DNA from: Alcaligenaceae bacterium
GTDB lineage: Bacteria; Pseudomonadota; Gammaproteobacteria; Burkholderiales; Burkholderiaceae_B
Assembly (NCBI GenBank): GCA_012512545.1
Contig: JAAZDZ010000029.1
Location: 1 to 5,130, forward strand
Length of the DNA: 5,130 bases
Direction: 5' to 3'
Shown: positions 1-4,737 of the stretch, one piece after another
Layout: the number at the start of each line of letters is the position of its first letter
Numbering within the stretch: the first letter of the stretch is position 1
Notes under the pieces: model-generated
What the model was told of the DNA's origin: nothing
The model's input: only the letters and a program-made list of their open reading frames with translations
Databases searched by the model: none
Program-made: the position numbers and the translations under genes

Positions 1-114
1 CAATATTGTATTGCAAGTCGAATAGGGTTCGTAATGATTGACCGCACAGCGGCCTATTGGAACACCTCGGCCGGTGCTTCTTCACCACAACACAGGGGCG
101 CCTTCGGCTACCGA

Positions 115-200
115 GATGCAGGAATTCCTTGGGCGACCTCACTGTGACCGAAGCCGCCCACGTCTGACACCCTGCCGCGACAGAGATCGAAGACTGCCAC
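115..200 (+). pseudogene. Degenerate relic of a small HTH-like (HigA-like?) gene, copy A
   Basis: A stretch at 130-158 is nearly identical (27 of 29 bases by eye) to 2321-2349. Read in the frame that matches copy B it gives GDLTVTEAA, followed shortly by a TGA stop. The codons just before (QEFL) lie in another frame, which implies a one-base indel relative to copy B. Weaker similarity to copy B seems to continue to about 200. The LREYLGD-LTVTEAA pattern recalls the stretch leading into the helix-turn-helix of HigA-family antitoxins, but the rest of that domain is missing, so the family is a guess. No intact gene can be read in 1-274. The surrounding reading frames have poor starts and no recognisable protein. 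Confidence 0.4.
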
Positions 201-224
201 CCGCTCAATCATCAGTAGATAAAA

Positions 225-257
225 ATCCAAAAATGGATAAAATAGCCTAAATAGGCT
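225..257. promoter_or_regulatory. Two tandem palindromes, probable operator of the phd-zeta operon
   Basis: Two perfect short inverted repeats lie directly upstream of the antitoxin ribosome binding site: ATCCA-AAAA-TGGAT at 225-238 and AGCCT-AAAT-AGGCT at 244-257. Both have 5-bp arms and a 4-base spacer, and their centres are 19 bp apart, close to two helical turns. The stretch TAAAAT at 238-243 between them could be a -10 element, with no clear -35. Phd-type antitoxins are known to repress their own operon by binding paired palindromes, so an operator is the natural reading. The second repeat is followed by a T run and could instead act as a weak attenuator hairpin. Confidence 0.5.
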
Positions 258-274
258 GTTTTTAGGAACGCATC

Positions 275-625
275 ATGTCCGCACAGTTTGAAGCTATCTC
301 CCAGCTACCCACCGCACCCGCCTCGACCATCAAACGCGAGGGCTGGAAAGGTGTCATGCGCTCGCTAAGTGGCGAAGGTCGGCTTGTTGTCACCAATCAC
401 AACGAACCCGAAGCCGTCATACTGTCCACTCAGGAATATGACCGGCTTCTCAAAGCGGCCCGCTCGGCGGTCAATGCGGTCAACGACCCCCTGCAAGCCC
501 TCAGAGATCGATTCGATGCCCGACTTGCGACGCTAGATGCTCCCGATGCAGGCAACCGCCTGCGCGACCTGATGCACAACCCCGGTACATTGGATGGCAA
601 CGTCAAGGTCGGAGACACCTTTTGA
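275..625 (+). CDS. Phd/YefM-family antitoxin (partner of zeta-like toxin)
   Basis: Predicted 116-residue antitoxin that should neutralise the downstream zeta-like toxin and repress its own operon. Residues about 17-62 match the Phd/YefM fold pattern: an IKREGWKGVM helix, then GRLVVTNHNEPEAVILST and EYDRLL, the strand-turn-strand-helix that dimerises and binds DNA. Residues 63-116 (AARSAVNAVNDPL onward) would be the toxin-binding tail. The ATG at 275 has an AGGAA ribosome binding site at 264-268, six bases upstream. The stop TGA (623-625) shares its A with the toxin ATG, so the genes are translationally coupled. Zeta toxins are classically paired with epsilon or PezA antitoxins, so this Phd-type partner is a less usual combination. 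The family call is firm; the pairing is inferred from gene order and overlap. Confidence 0.87.
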   Translation: MSAQFEAISQLPTAPASTIKREGWKGVMRSLSGEGRLVVTNHNEPEAVILSTQEYDRLLKAARSAVNAVNDPLQALRDRFDARLATLDAPDAGNRLRDLMHNPGTLDGNVKVGDTF

Positions 626-1263
626 TGTCAGAGCGGCCCGTTCTGTATGTACTGGCCGGCGTGAATGGTGCAGGCAAGAGTTCCATCGGCGGGCATATGC
701 TGACCCAAGCCGGCCTGACCTGGTACAACCCCGATGATTTCGCCAGAGCACTGGTGTCGGAATACGGAATCACGCAAGAGCAAGCCAATATAGAAGCCTG
801 GCAAGAAGGCGTGCGCCGCCTGCGTCAGGCCATGACGACGCGTCGTTCCTTTGCATTTGAGACCACACTGGGTGGGCAAACCATCACTCAGTATCTGCTC
901 CAGGCGTGCGAAACGCATGACGTCATGATCTGGTACTGCGGGTTGCGCGATGCGCAGCTTCACCTGGATCGAATCAGGCTACGCGTTGAACACGGCGGCC
1001 ATGACATCCCGGAAACCAAAGTCCGGCAACGCTGGGTTTCTTCCTTGAGGAACCTGATCATCCTGATGCCGTCTTTAGCTTATCTGCGGATCTATGACAA
1101 CAGCGCATCCTTTAAAAAAGGGCAGGCGATTGGCGAACCGAGATTGCTTTTGGAAATGCGGGCGGCCCGGCGCCTTTACCCCGCAACACTGGCAGAGGCC
1201 GCCGCGACGCCGGAATGGGCCAAACCCGCACTGGAAGTGGCCTTTGAATTAGATCGCAGCTAG
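625..1263 (+). CDS. Zeta-toxin-family P-loop kinase
   Basis: Predicted 212-residue toxin of the zeta/PezT family, cytoplasmic kinases that in characterised members phosphorylate UDP-N-acetylglucosamine and so block cell-wall synthesis. Visible motifs, numbered from the ATG at 625: Walker A GVNGAGKSS (12-20), the NPDDFAR segment (35-41) where the acidic catalytic residue is expected, FAFETTLGG (76-84), and RVEHGGHDIPE with a following VRQRW (120-137), which carries the arginines expected to contact ATP phosphates. The protein is shorter than Gram-positive zeta (about 287 residues) but all motifs are present, so it looks intact and compact. A GGAG at 611-614 precedes the start. An in-frame TTG at 622 would add one residue, but the ATG is preferred. 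Its start overlaps the Phd-like antitoxin stop by one base. UDP-sugar specificity is inferred from the family only. Confidence 0.88.
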   Translation: MSERPVLYVLAGVNGAGKSSIGGHMLTQAGLTWYNPDDFARALVSEYGITQEQANIEAWQEGVRRLRQAMTTRRSFAFETTLGGQTITQYLLQACETHDVMIWYCGLRDAQLHLDRIRLRVEHGGHDIPETKVRQRWVSSLRNLIILMPSLAYLRIYDNSASFKKGQAIGEPRLLLEMRAARRLYPATLAEAAATPEWAKPALEVAFELDRS

Positions 1264-1390
1264 CCGGACATTTCTTCAGCAAGCCTACTGAGGTGGTTTC
1301 CAGGTGCGCCGACGGCTCCGGCACGACTACGCGAGATAGACTTAGTGTAAAAGCAAGTAACCACCGGCAGAAAGTCCTCTGTCTGGTCAT

Positions 1391-1412
1391 ACCCTACTGC
1401 GACAGAAGGGGT
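1391..1412. terminator. Weak hairpin between convergent genes
   Basis: ACCCTACTG (1391-1399) can pair imperfectly with CAGAAGGGGT (1403-1412), with one mismatch and one bulge and a three-base loop. It lies in the 159-bp spacer (1264-1422) between the convergent zeta and RelE/ParE genes, where termination in both directions would be needed. There is no proper T tract on either side, so it is a poor intrinsic terminator. I see no gene or other structure in this spacer. Confidence 0.2.
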
Positions 1413-1422
1413 TACACGGCTG

Positions 1423-1719
1423 TCAAGGGTCAGGCGTTTGTTGCGCCGCGTGTTTCACTCGCAAGATTTCAACGGTACGGGAATCATCGAGCACCCGGTA
1501 GAAAATGATGTGGTTCTTGTGTGCCACCAGCTCCCGTAACCAGTTGGGCAAGCCAGGGCGACCTGTGCGGCCCATGTTGGGAAATTCTGCAAGCTGCTTT
1601 GCCTTGTCGCGTAGATTTTTGCCGAATTTTTTTGCTGTGGCCGGGCTGTCCTTGCCGATGTATCGGACAATCGCCCGCAAGTCTTCGCGTGCCTTGGGAC
1701 GCCAATCAATGCGGTACAT
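1423..1719 (-). CDS. RelE/ParE-family toxin
   Basis: Predicted toxin of about 98 residues. It shows the family pattern: MYRIDWRPKAREDLRAIVRYI at the N-terminus, a central helix with KQLAEFPNMGR, then RELVAHKNHIIFYRV and VEILRVKHAAQ, the beta strands that end RelE/ParE folds. Members either cleave mRNA on the ribosome (RelE) or inhibit DNA gyrase (ParE). The sequence cannot decide between these, but it looks more ParE-like. The ATG at 1719 is chosen. A TTG two codons upstream (1725) would overlap the antitoxin stop by four bases, the same layout as the ParE gene at 2713, so 1725 is a real alternative. It is the downstream gene of the operon with the antitoxin at 1722-2186 and ends 160 bp from the convergent zeta gene. 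Confidence 0.87.
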   Translation of the reverse strand: MYRIDWRPKAREDLRAIVRYIGKDSPATAKKFGKNLRDKAKQLAEFPNMGRTGRPGLPNWLRELVAHKNHIIFYRVLDDSRTVEILRVKHAAQQTPDP

Positions 1720-1721
1720 GC

Positions 1722-2186
1722 TCAAGCGTGCTTTCTTCTGGCCGGTTTGCCTTCAGCCACAAGTGCGGCAATATCCGCGTCCATTTCGGCCATGACTTCA
1801 TCATGCGGGATGCTTGGCCGGGGGTCGTCGATAGACTCCTGAATTTCGGCAGCCAGCCACTGGTTATAAGCTGCAGCTTCGTGCGCTTCGCGCATGGCGG
1901 CGGCACGGCCCCGGTTTCCAGCGTCGTGCTCTTTCTTTGCCGGGTCGTATTCGCTCGCGTCGAATTGGCCGATGGTGATACCCACGTCACGCAACACATT
2001 CAACGCAGCCAAAGGGTTGCTAAAGCGGCGCGGCTCAGTGCTGCGGGCTTTTGCCAGAACAGCGCCCGTACCGCTGCGCGTCGCGATATGAACAAGGAAC
2101 GCCCCGCCTTGTCCCTTCAAGGTCACGCCAGCCACACCACCGGCGCTACTTGCAGCGCGCAGCTGCTCTATGGTCATGCTTTGCAT
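1722..2186 (-). CDS. Antitoxin with PaaA2/ParD-like C-terminus and unidentified N-terminal domain
   Basis: Predicted 154-residue antitoxin for the adjacent RelE/ParE toxin. Residues about 106-142, including YNQWLAAEIQESIDD, PSIPHDEVMAEMD and DIAAL, have the look of the toxin-wrapping helix of PaaA2/ParD-type antitoxins. Residues 1-85 form a separate region with GVTLKGQGGAFLVHIATRSG, RRFSNPLAALNVLRDVGI and GQFDASEYDP. This is not a ribbon-helix-helix or HTH that I recognise, and it is linked by a charged stretch (KKEHDAGNRGRAAA). The start at 2186 is chosen because AAGGAG lies six bases upstream (complement of 2193-2198). A longer frame to 2219 lacks such a site. The stop lies three bases upstream of the toxin ATG. 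The N-terminal part may bind DNA or promote dimerisation, which is a guess. Confidence 0.82.
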   Translation of the reverse strand: MQSMTIEQLRAASSAGGVAGVTLKGQGGAFLVHIATRSGTGAVLAKARSTEPRRFSNPLAALNVLRDVGITIGQFDASEYDPAKKEHDAGNRGRAAAMREAHEAAAYNQWLAAEIQESIDDPRPSIPHDEVMAEMDADIAALVAEGKPARRKHA

Positions 2187-2210
2187 GGTCGGCTCCTTAC
2201 ATGAGGACTC

Positions 2211-2241
2211 ATAAAACACGGTTAATTGTGCATTTAATCAA
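2211..2241 (-). promoter_or_regulatory. Candidate promoter/operator of the RelE/ParE operon
   Basis: On the minus strand TTGATT (complement of 2236-2241) and TTTTAT (complement of 2211-2216) could be -35 and -10 boxes, although the 19-bp spacing is long. Between them lies an imperfect 20-bp palindrome, GGTTAATTGTGCATTTAATC at 2220-2239, in which seven of ten half-site positions pair. It sits about 35 bp upstream of the antitoxin start, where autorepression would be expected. The promoter boxes are weak; the palindrome is the better signal. Confidence 0.35.
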
Positions 2242-2247
2242 GGAAGC

Positions 2248-2400
2248 GTGCAAGACCAACAAATTTTCCCTGAAGTCCGTGGGCGTGCCGTGCGGTTAGT
2301 GCGGGAGCTTCGTGAGTACCTGGGCGACCTGACTGTGACCGAAGCAGCCGCGCGCCGCGTCGAGCTACTGCGCCGCACAGGCGGCGAGGCTGGCCTGTGA
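2248..2400 (+). pseudogene. Relic copy B: hybrid fragment resembling IS3 OrfA start and a HigA-like segment
   Basis: An open frame runs from after a stop near 2208 to the TGA at 2398-2400. The only possible start is GTG at 2248, and the AAGG upstream is too close to it. The first part reads IFPEVRGRAVRLVRE, which resembles the N-terminus of IS3-family OrfA proteins (PEVRERAVRLV). It then reads LREYLGDLTVTEAAARRVEL, sharing 27 of 29 bases with copy A (130-158). I take it as a non-functional scar made from two gene fragments. Both family assignments come from motif resemblance only. The rest of the 2187-2461 gap holds the palindrome at 2220-2239 and the parD leader. Confidence 0.35.
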
Positions 2401-2461
2401 AAGTCCGCTGGAGCTGCCGATATGTGCTAATGTGGGTTTGTGGTAAATAAGGAGTTTTCAC

Positions 2462-2716
2462 ATGAGCCGGCTCACCATAGACCTCACCAGCCAGCAGCAT
2501 CAAAGCCTCAAAGGGCTGGCCGCCCTGCAAGGCAAGACGATCAAACAATACGTACTGGAACGCCTGTTTCCCGGCGACACCGATGCCGACCGCGCATGGC
2601 AAGAACTGAAAGCCCTGCTGGCAACCCGCATCGACGATGGCCTTGCGGGTAAGGTATCCATCAAAAACATCGACGAAATCCTCGACGAGGAACTTGATGG
2701 AGATCACCGCGCTTGA
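2462..2716 (+). CDS. parD: ParD-like ribbon-helix-helix antitoxin
   Basis: Predicted 84-residue antitoxin for the following ParE toxin. The N-terminal SRLTIDLTSQQHQSLKGLA is a typical ribbon-helix-helix strand and first helix. KTIKQYVLERLF supplies the second helix, so the N-terminal half should dimerise and bind operator DNA. The acidic C-terminus (NIDEILDEELDGD) is the expected toxin-binding tail. The ATG at 2462 has an ideal AAGGAG at 2449-2454, seven bases upstream. I see no convincing -35/-10 pair in 2401-2448, only a direct repeat of ATGTG (2422-2426 and 2430-2434). The stop overlaps the ParE TTG start by four bases (TTGA), so the toxin is translationally coupled. The family call is strong and the partner is assigned from position. 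Confidence 0.87.
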   Translation: MSRLTIDLTSQQHQSLKGLAALQGKTIKQYVLERLFPGDTDADRAWQELKALLATRIDDGLAGKVSIKNIDEILDEELDGDHRA

Positions 2717-3045
2717 GCGACTATGTTCTGACGGAAGCCGCAGAAGCTGATCTGCGCGGAATCATTCGCTACACCCGCAAGCAATGGGGTGATGCTCAAG
2801 TCCGCAGATACGTCGCCCGCCTGAAGCAGGGCATCGTTCACCTTGCTACTTGCCGAGGGTCTTATACGGACATGAACGGACTGCATCCTGGTTTGCTCAT
2901 GGCGCATTGCGAACACCATTATGTTTTTTGTCTACCGAGAGAGGAAGCGCCAGCCTTGGTGGTGGCGATACTGCATGAGCGCATGGACTTGATCGCCAGG
3001 GTGAAAGAGCGGTTGGCCGCAGGGCCGATATTGTCGATTACATAG
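2713..3045 (+). CDS. parE: ParE-family toxin with TTG start and altered C-terminus
   Basis: Predicted 110-residue ParE toxin; characterised relatives inhibit DNA gyrase and cause double-strand breaks. Family signatures: YVLTEAAEADLRGIIRYTRKQWG at the N-terminus (2713-2790), then the helix RRYVARLKQGI, MAHCEHHYVFCL, and VVAILHERMDLIARVKERL at the end. The start must be TTG at 2713, because the next in-frame ATG is more than 50 codons downstream and would remove half the fold. TTG overlaps the ParD stop as TTGA. The last residues (about AAGPILSIT) are not family-like. They are read out of frame from the 5'-truncated toxin relic that begins near 3021, so the original stop was lost and replaced by a TAG at 3043-3045. 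The core fold appears intact and activity is likely. Confidence 0.87.
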   Translation: MSDYVLTEAAEADLRGIIRYTRKQWGDAQVRRYVARLKQGIVHLATCRGSYTDMNGLHPGLLMAHCEHHYVFCLPREEAPALVVAILHERMDLIARVKERLAAGPILSIT

Positions 3046-3272
3046 CGGTTGAGAACCCACGGGCGGCGCTCAAGATGGATGACCTTTTCGGCGAAGCTGC
3101 CAACAAGCTCGCCGAGTTCCCAAAGCTCGGACAGAAGGGAAAAATTCCTGGTACACGCGAATTGATACCGCATGAAAGCTATCGCCTGATCTACGAAGTG
3201 GACGAAGCCTCAGATACAGTTTGGGTAATGTCCCTGGTGGATGTGGGGCTGATGGCCCGCACTTACAACTGA
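3021..3272 (+). pseudogene. 5'-truncated RelE/ParE-family toxin relic
   Basis: In frame from 3021 the sequence reads RADIVDYIAVENPRAAL, then KLAEFPKLGQKGKIPGTREL, IPHESYRLIYEVDE and TVWVMSLV. This is the body of a RelE/ParE toxin from its first helix to its last strand. The family's first 10-15 residues (a strand and the start of helix 1), the start codon and any antitoxin gene are missing. The only in-frame ATG (3075) would give a 65-residue product lacking helix 1 and has no ribosome binding site. The C-terminus (DVGLMARTYN) also departs from the usual ending after the LVH position. It overlaps the end of parE by 25 bases in another frame, so a deletion joined the two genes. Best called a pseudogene. 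A residual short product is possible but unlikely to be toxic. Confidence 0.75.
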
Positions 3273-3276
3273 CAAG

Positions 3277-3305
3277 TTGATTTATTGGATGGTGTATATA
3301 CAATA
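3277..3305 (+). promoter_or_regulatory. Sigma70-type promoter with palindromes, BrnT/BrnA-like operon
   Basis: TTGATT at 3277-3282 and TACAAT at 3299-3304 are spaced by 16 bp, a good vegetative promoter match just upstream of the toxin gene. An inverted repeat TATTG (3283-3287) / CAATA (3301-3305) brackets the spacer, and the perfect palindrome GTATATAC (3294-3301) overlaps the -10. A bound antitoxin there would block RNA polymerase. The string TATATACAA (3295-3303) recurs at 3584-3592. Confidence 0.5.
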
Positions 3306-3318
3306 GGGGGTCTGTCAA

Positions 3319-3615
3319 ATGATACCTTTGGTGGTGTCTCCCGCCATACGTGAGAAGCTTCTCAATAAGCATAAAGTGCAAGAGCTCGAGGTGCGCGAAT
3401 GTTTCTTAAATCACGAAGGAAAATACCTCATTGACACGCGGGAAGAGCACGCCACAGACCCGCCCACTCTGTGGTTTGTTGGCGAAACTCACCGTGGCAG
3501 GCGCTTGAAAATCATTTTCGTGAACCGCGACGGAAACTTGTACCTGAAGTCCGCTTATGATGCGGATGATGCTGCTATACGTATATATACAAAACTGAAT
3601 CGAAATGGAGATTGA
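3319..3615 (+). CDS. BrnT-like toxin of a toxin-first TA pair
   Basis: Predicted 98-residue toxin. It follows the BrnT layout, a RelE-like ribonuclease fold: a KHKVQELEVRECF helix, the DTREEH segment with its charged residues, then WFVGETHRGRRLKIIFV and NLYLKSAYDADD strands ending in a short helix. Close relatives are, I believe, often labelled ADP-ribosyl-(dinitrogen reductase) hydrolase in databases. That name does not suit a protein this small, which lacks that enzyme's acidic metal-binding motifs. The start ATG at 3319 has AGGGGG at 3305-3310 upstream. The gene order (toxin, then antitoxin one base after the stop) is that of brnTA. BrnT identity is by pattern and context and is divergent; RNase activity is inferred. 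Confidence 0.72.
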   Translation: MIPLVVSPAIREKLLNKHKVQELEVRECFLNHEGKYLIDTREEHATDPPTLWFVGETHRGRRLKIIFVNRDGNLYLKSAYDADDAAIRIYTKLNRNGD

Positions 3616-3616
3616 T

Positions 3617-3955
3617 ATGACCAAGGCCGACAAGATTCGGGGCACTGAAGAAGCCTGGGAAAAGGGCGGCCAGCTTGGCAACGACATTGAGTATGCTGCT
3701 GTTGCCAGCCCCGAGGTACACAAGGGTGTTGAAGACGCGCTTGCAATGCAAATGATCTCAATCCGGCTTCCGAAGTCGGTGATTGAGTCATTCAAAGCGC
3801 TGGCCGCCCTCGAAGGGGTCGGATATCAACCGCTGATGCGCGAAGCATTGATGCGCTTTGCAGACGGTGAAGCAAGAAGGGTCTTGATAGAAGTGGCCGA
3901 GCGCCACAAGAAGGAAAAGGCTTGCCGCAAAGACGACGGTAAGAAAGCGGCGTAA
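3617..3955 (+). CDS. BrnA-like antitoxin
   Basis: Predicted 112-residue antitoxin for the upstream BrnT-like protein. Residues about 43-76 (MQMISIRLPKSVIESFKALAALEG then YQPLMREALMRFA) form the ribbon-helix-helix-like DNA-binding region of the BrnA/CopG type, with the strand ISIRLP. Residues before it (KADKIRGTEEAWEKGG, DIEYAAVA) form the N-terminal toxin-contact region seen in this kind of antitoxin. The lysine-rich tail (HKKEKACRKDDGKKAA) is probably disordered. The ATG at 3617 is chosen because GGAG (3607-3610) lies six bases upstream. An ATG at 3605 would overlap the toxin but has no ribosome binding site. The operon ends at a strong terminator 30 bp downstream. Confidence 0.77.
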   Translation: MTKADKIRGTEEAWEKGGQLGNDIEYAAVASPEVHKGVEDALAMQMISIRLPKSVIESFKALAALEGVGYQPLMREALMRFADGEARRVLIEVAERHKKEKACRKDDGKKAA

Positions 3956-3984
3956 CCCCCTCCCAAGCAGTCAGTACACACCCC

Positions 3985-4010
3985 AACCCCTCCCTCGCGA
4001 GGGGTTTTCG
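3985..4010 (+). terminator. Rho-independent terminator after the BrnT/BrnA-like operon
   Basis: AACCCCTC (3985-3992) pairs perfectly with GAGGGGTT (3999-4006) around a six-base loop and is followed by a short T-rich run (TTTTCGTT from 4005). It lies 30 bp after the antitoxin stop, between that gene and the convergent MazF-like gene ending at 4033. The T tract is only on the + side, so it should mainly stop rightward transcription. Confidence 0.8.
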
Positions 4011-4032
4011 TTGATGCGCGCAGTACAGCAAC

Positions 4033-4443
4033 TTACTCGGAAGCCGCAGCAAAAGCAGCCTGCACGGCACGCACAAGAGAAGGGTGCAATATGCCCAGCT
4101 TGGGTGTTTGACCATGGGGGGCATGCGGAGGCACGGAGAACCATTCAGTGTTGTAGGGCAGATCGAGCGCCTGCTTGAGATTGAATTTTGTGTTGTAACT
4201 TAACCCTGCCGCTGTGTATGCGGCGGGATTGCGTTCAAGCAAGATGGAGAACTCTCCCCGGTATAGGGTGGTCGTGCGTGGGCTCGTGCCGTAGGCCACC
4301 CTTACGGTGAATTGCGGTGCATCATCGTCAAAAACGACAAGAACCAAGGCAGGACGAGGCTTGGGGCGTGGGAGAATGTCGTCGGGGAAGTGGCACCATA
4401 CGATATCGCCGGCGGCCGGTTCGTCCCACCATTGCGGCGTCAT
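4033..4443 (-). CDS. PemK/MazF-like toxin
   Basis: Predicted 136-residue protein resembling PemK/MazF endoribonuclease toxins. The N-terminal GDIVWCHFPDD (12-22) followed by PKPRPALVLVVFDD (27-40) matches the family's opening strands, with the conserved K-x-RPALV arginine-proline. VAYGTS and the FNLKQALDLPYNTEWF segment fit the following strands and helix. The rest (NPAAYTAAGLSYNTK, PKLGILHPSLVRAV) is more family-specific, and the protein is somewhat longer than MazF (about 111). RNA cleavage is inferred from the fold only. The ATG at 4443 overlaps the upstream antitoxin stop as ATGA, so it is the second, coupled gene. The product has no signal peptide or membrane segment. Confidence 0.77.
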   Translation of the reverse strand: MTPQWWDEPAAGDIVWCHFPDDILPRPKPRPALVLVVFDDDAPQFTVRVAYGTSPRTTTLYRGEFSILLERNPAAYTAAGLSYNTKFNLKQALDLPYNTEWFSVPPHAPHGQTPKLGILHPSLVRAVQAAFAAASE

Positions 4444-4727
4444 GCCGTTTCCAGATCCAACAGGCTCGATTTCACTGAGCGTTTGCTGCCTTGGGGGACG
4501 CGTTTTTTGATTTGCTTGACCTGAGCCGCGGTGAGCGCACCGTCATCGGCTTCGTACTGTGGCAATACACGTACGGCCAGTTCATGAAGCGCATAGTGGA
4601 TGGCCTGGGTTTCATCAACACCCAGATGATTCGCCAAACGCTTGGCGGTGTCGCGCGTGACGCCTGTCGCGCTGTCGACTGCGCGGTAGCGAAAAGCGAT
4701 TTGTTGGGATGGGGTGCGGGTAGGCAT
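4440..4727 (-). CDS. Small antitoxin of the MazF-like pair
   Basis: Predicted 95-residue antitoxin, assigned mainly because it is small, precedes a PemK/MazF-like toxin and overlaps its start by four bases. It does not look like MazE (AbrB-type). The run RDTAKRLANHLGVDETQAIHYALHEL could be two helices of a ribbon-helix-helix-like domain preceded by FRYRAVD as strand. The C-terminal half (LPQYEADDGALTAAQVKQIKKRVPQG, SVKSSLLDL) would be the toxin-binding part. The ATG at 4727 is chosen. A TTG immediately upstream (4730) adds one residue. A weak GAGAG precedes it on the minus strand. The paired palindromes at 4738-4757 lie 11 bp upstream, consistent with autoregulation. Confidence 0.74.
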   Translation of the reverse strand: MPTRTPSQQIAFRYRAVDSATGVTRDTAKRLANHLGVDETQAIHYALHELAVRVLPQYEADDGALTAAQVKQIKKRVPQGSKRSVKSSLLDLETA

Positions 4728-4737
4728 CAATCTCTCA

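Noticed and set aside
1..16. Palindromes CAATATTG (1-8) and TTGCAA (11-16) at the left edge
   Set aside because: They are short and AT-rich at the window border, with no neighbouring gene start to give them meaning; chance is sufficient.
38..250. 70-codon + strand frame starting at TTG
   Set aside because: It has a rare start codon and no ribosome binding site, its Arg/Pro-rich composition resembles no protein, and it runs across the relic and the operator palindromes.
1521..2204. Long + strand frame (227 codons) opposite the RelE/ParE operon
   Set aside because: It is fully antisense to two well-supported genes with good ribosome binding site and family motifs; its Cys/Trp-rich translation is typical of a shadow frame in GC-rich DNA.
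2234..2707. Minus-strand frame (157 codons) opposite parD and its leader
   Set aside because: It is antisense to the parD gene, lacks a ribosome binding site and recognisable motifs, and crosses the relic.
3319..3615. ADP-ribosyl-(dinitrogen reductase) hydrolase identity for the 98-residue protein
   Set aside because: The protein is about a third of that enzyme's length and lacks its acidic metal-binding motifs; the TA context and BrnT pattern fit better.
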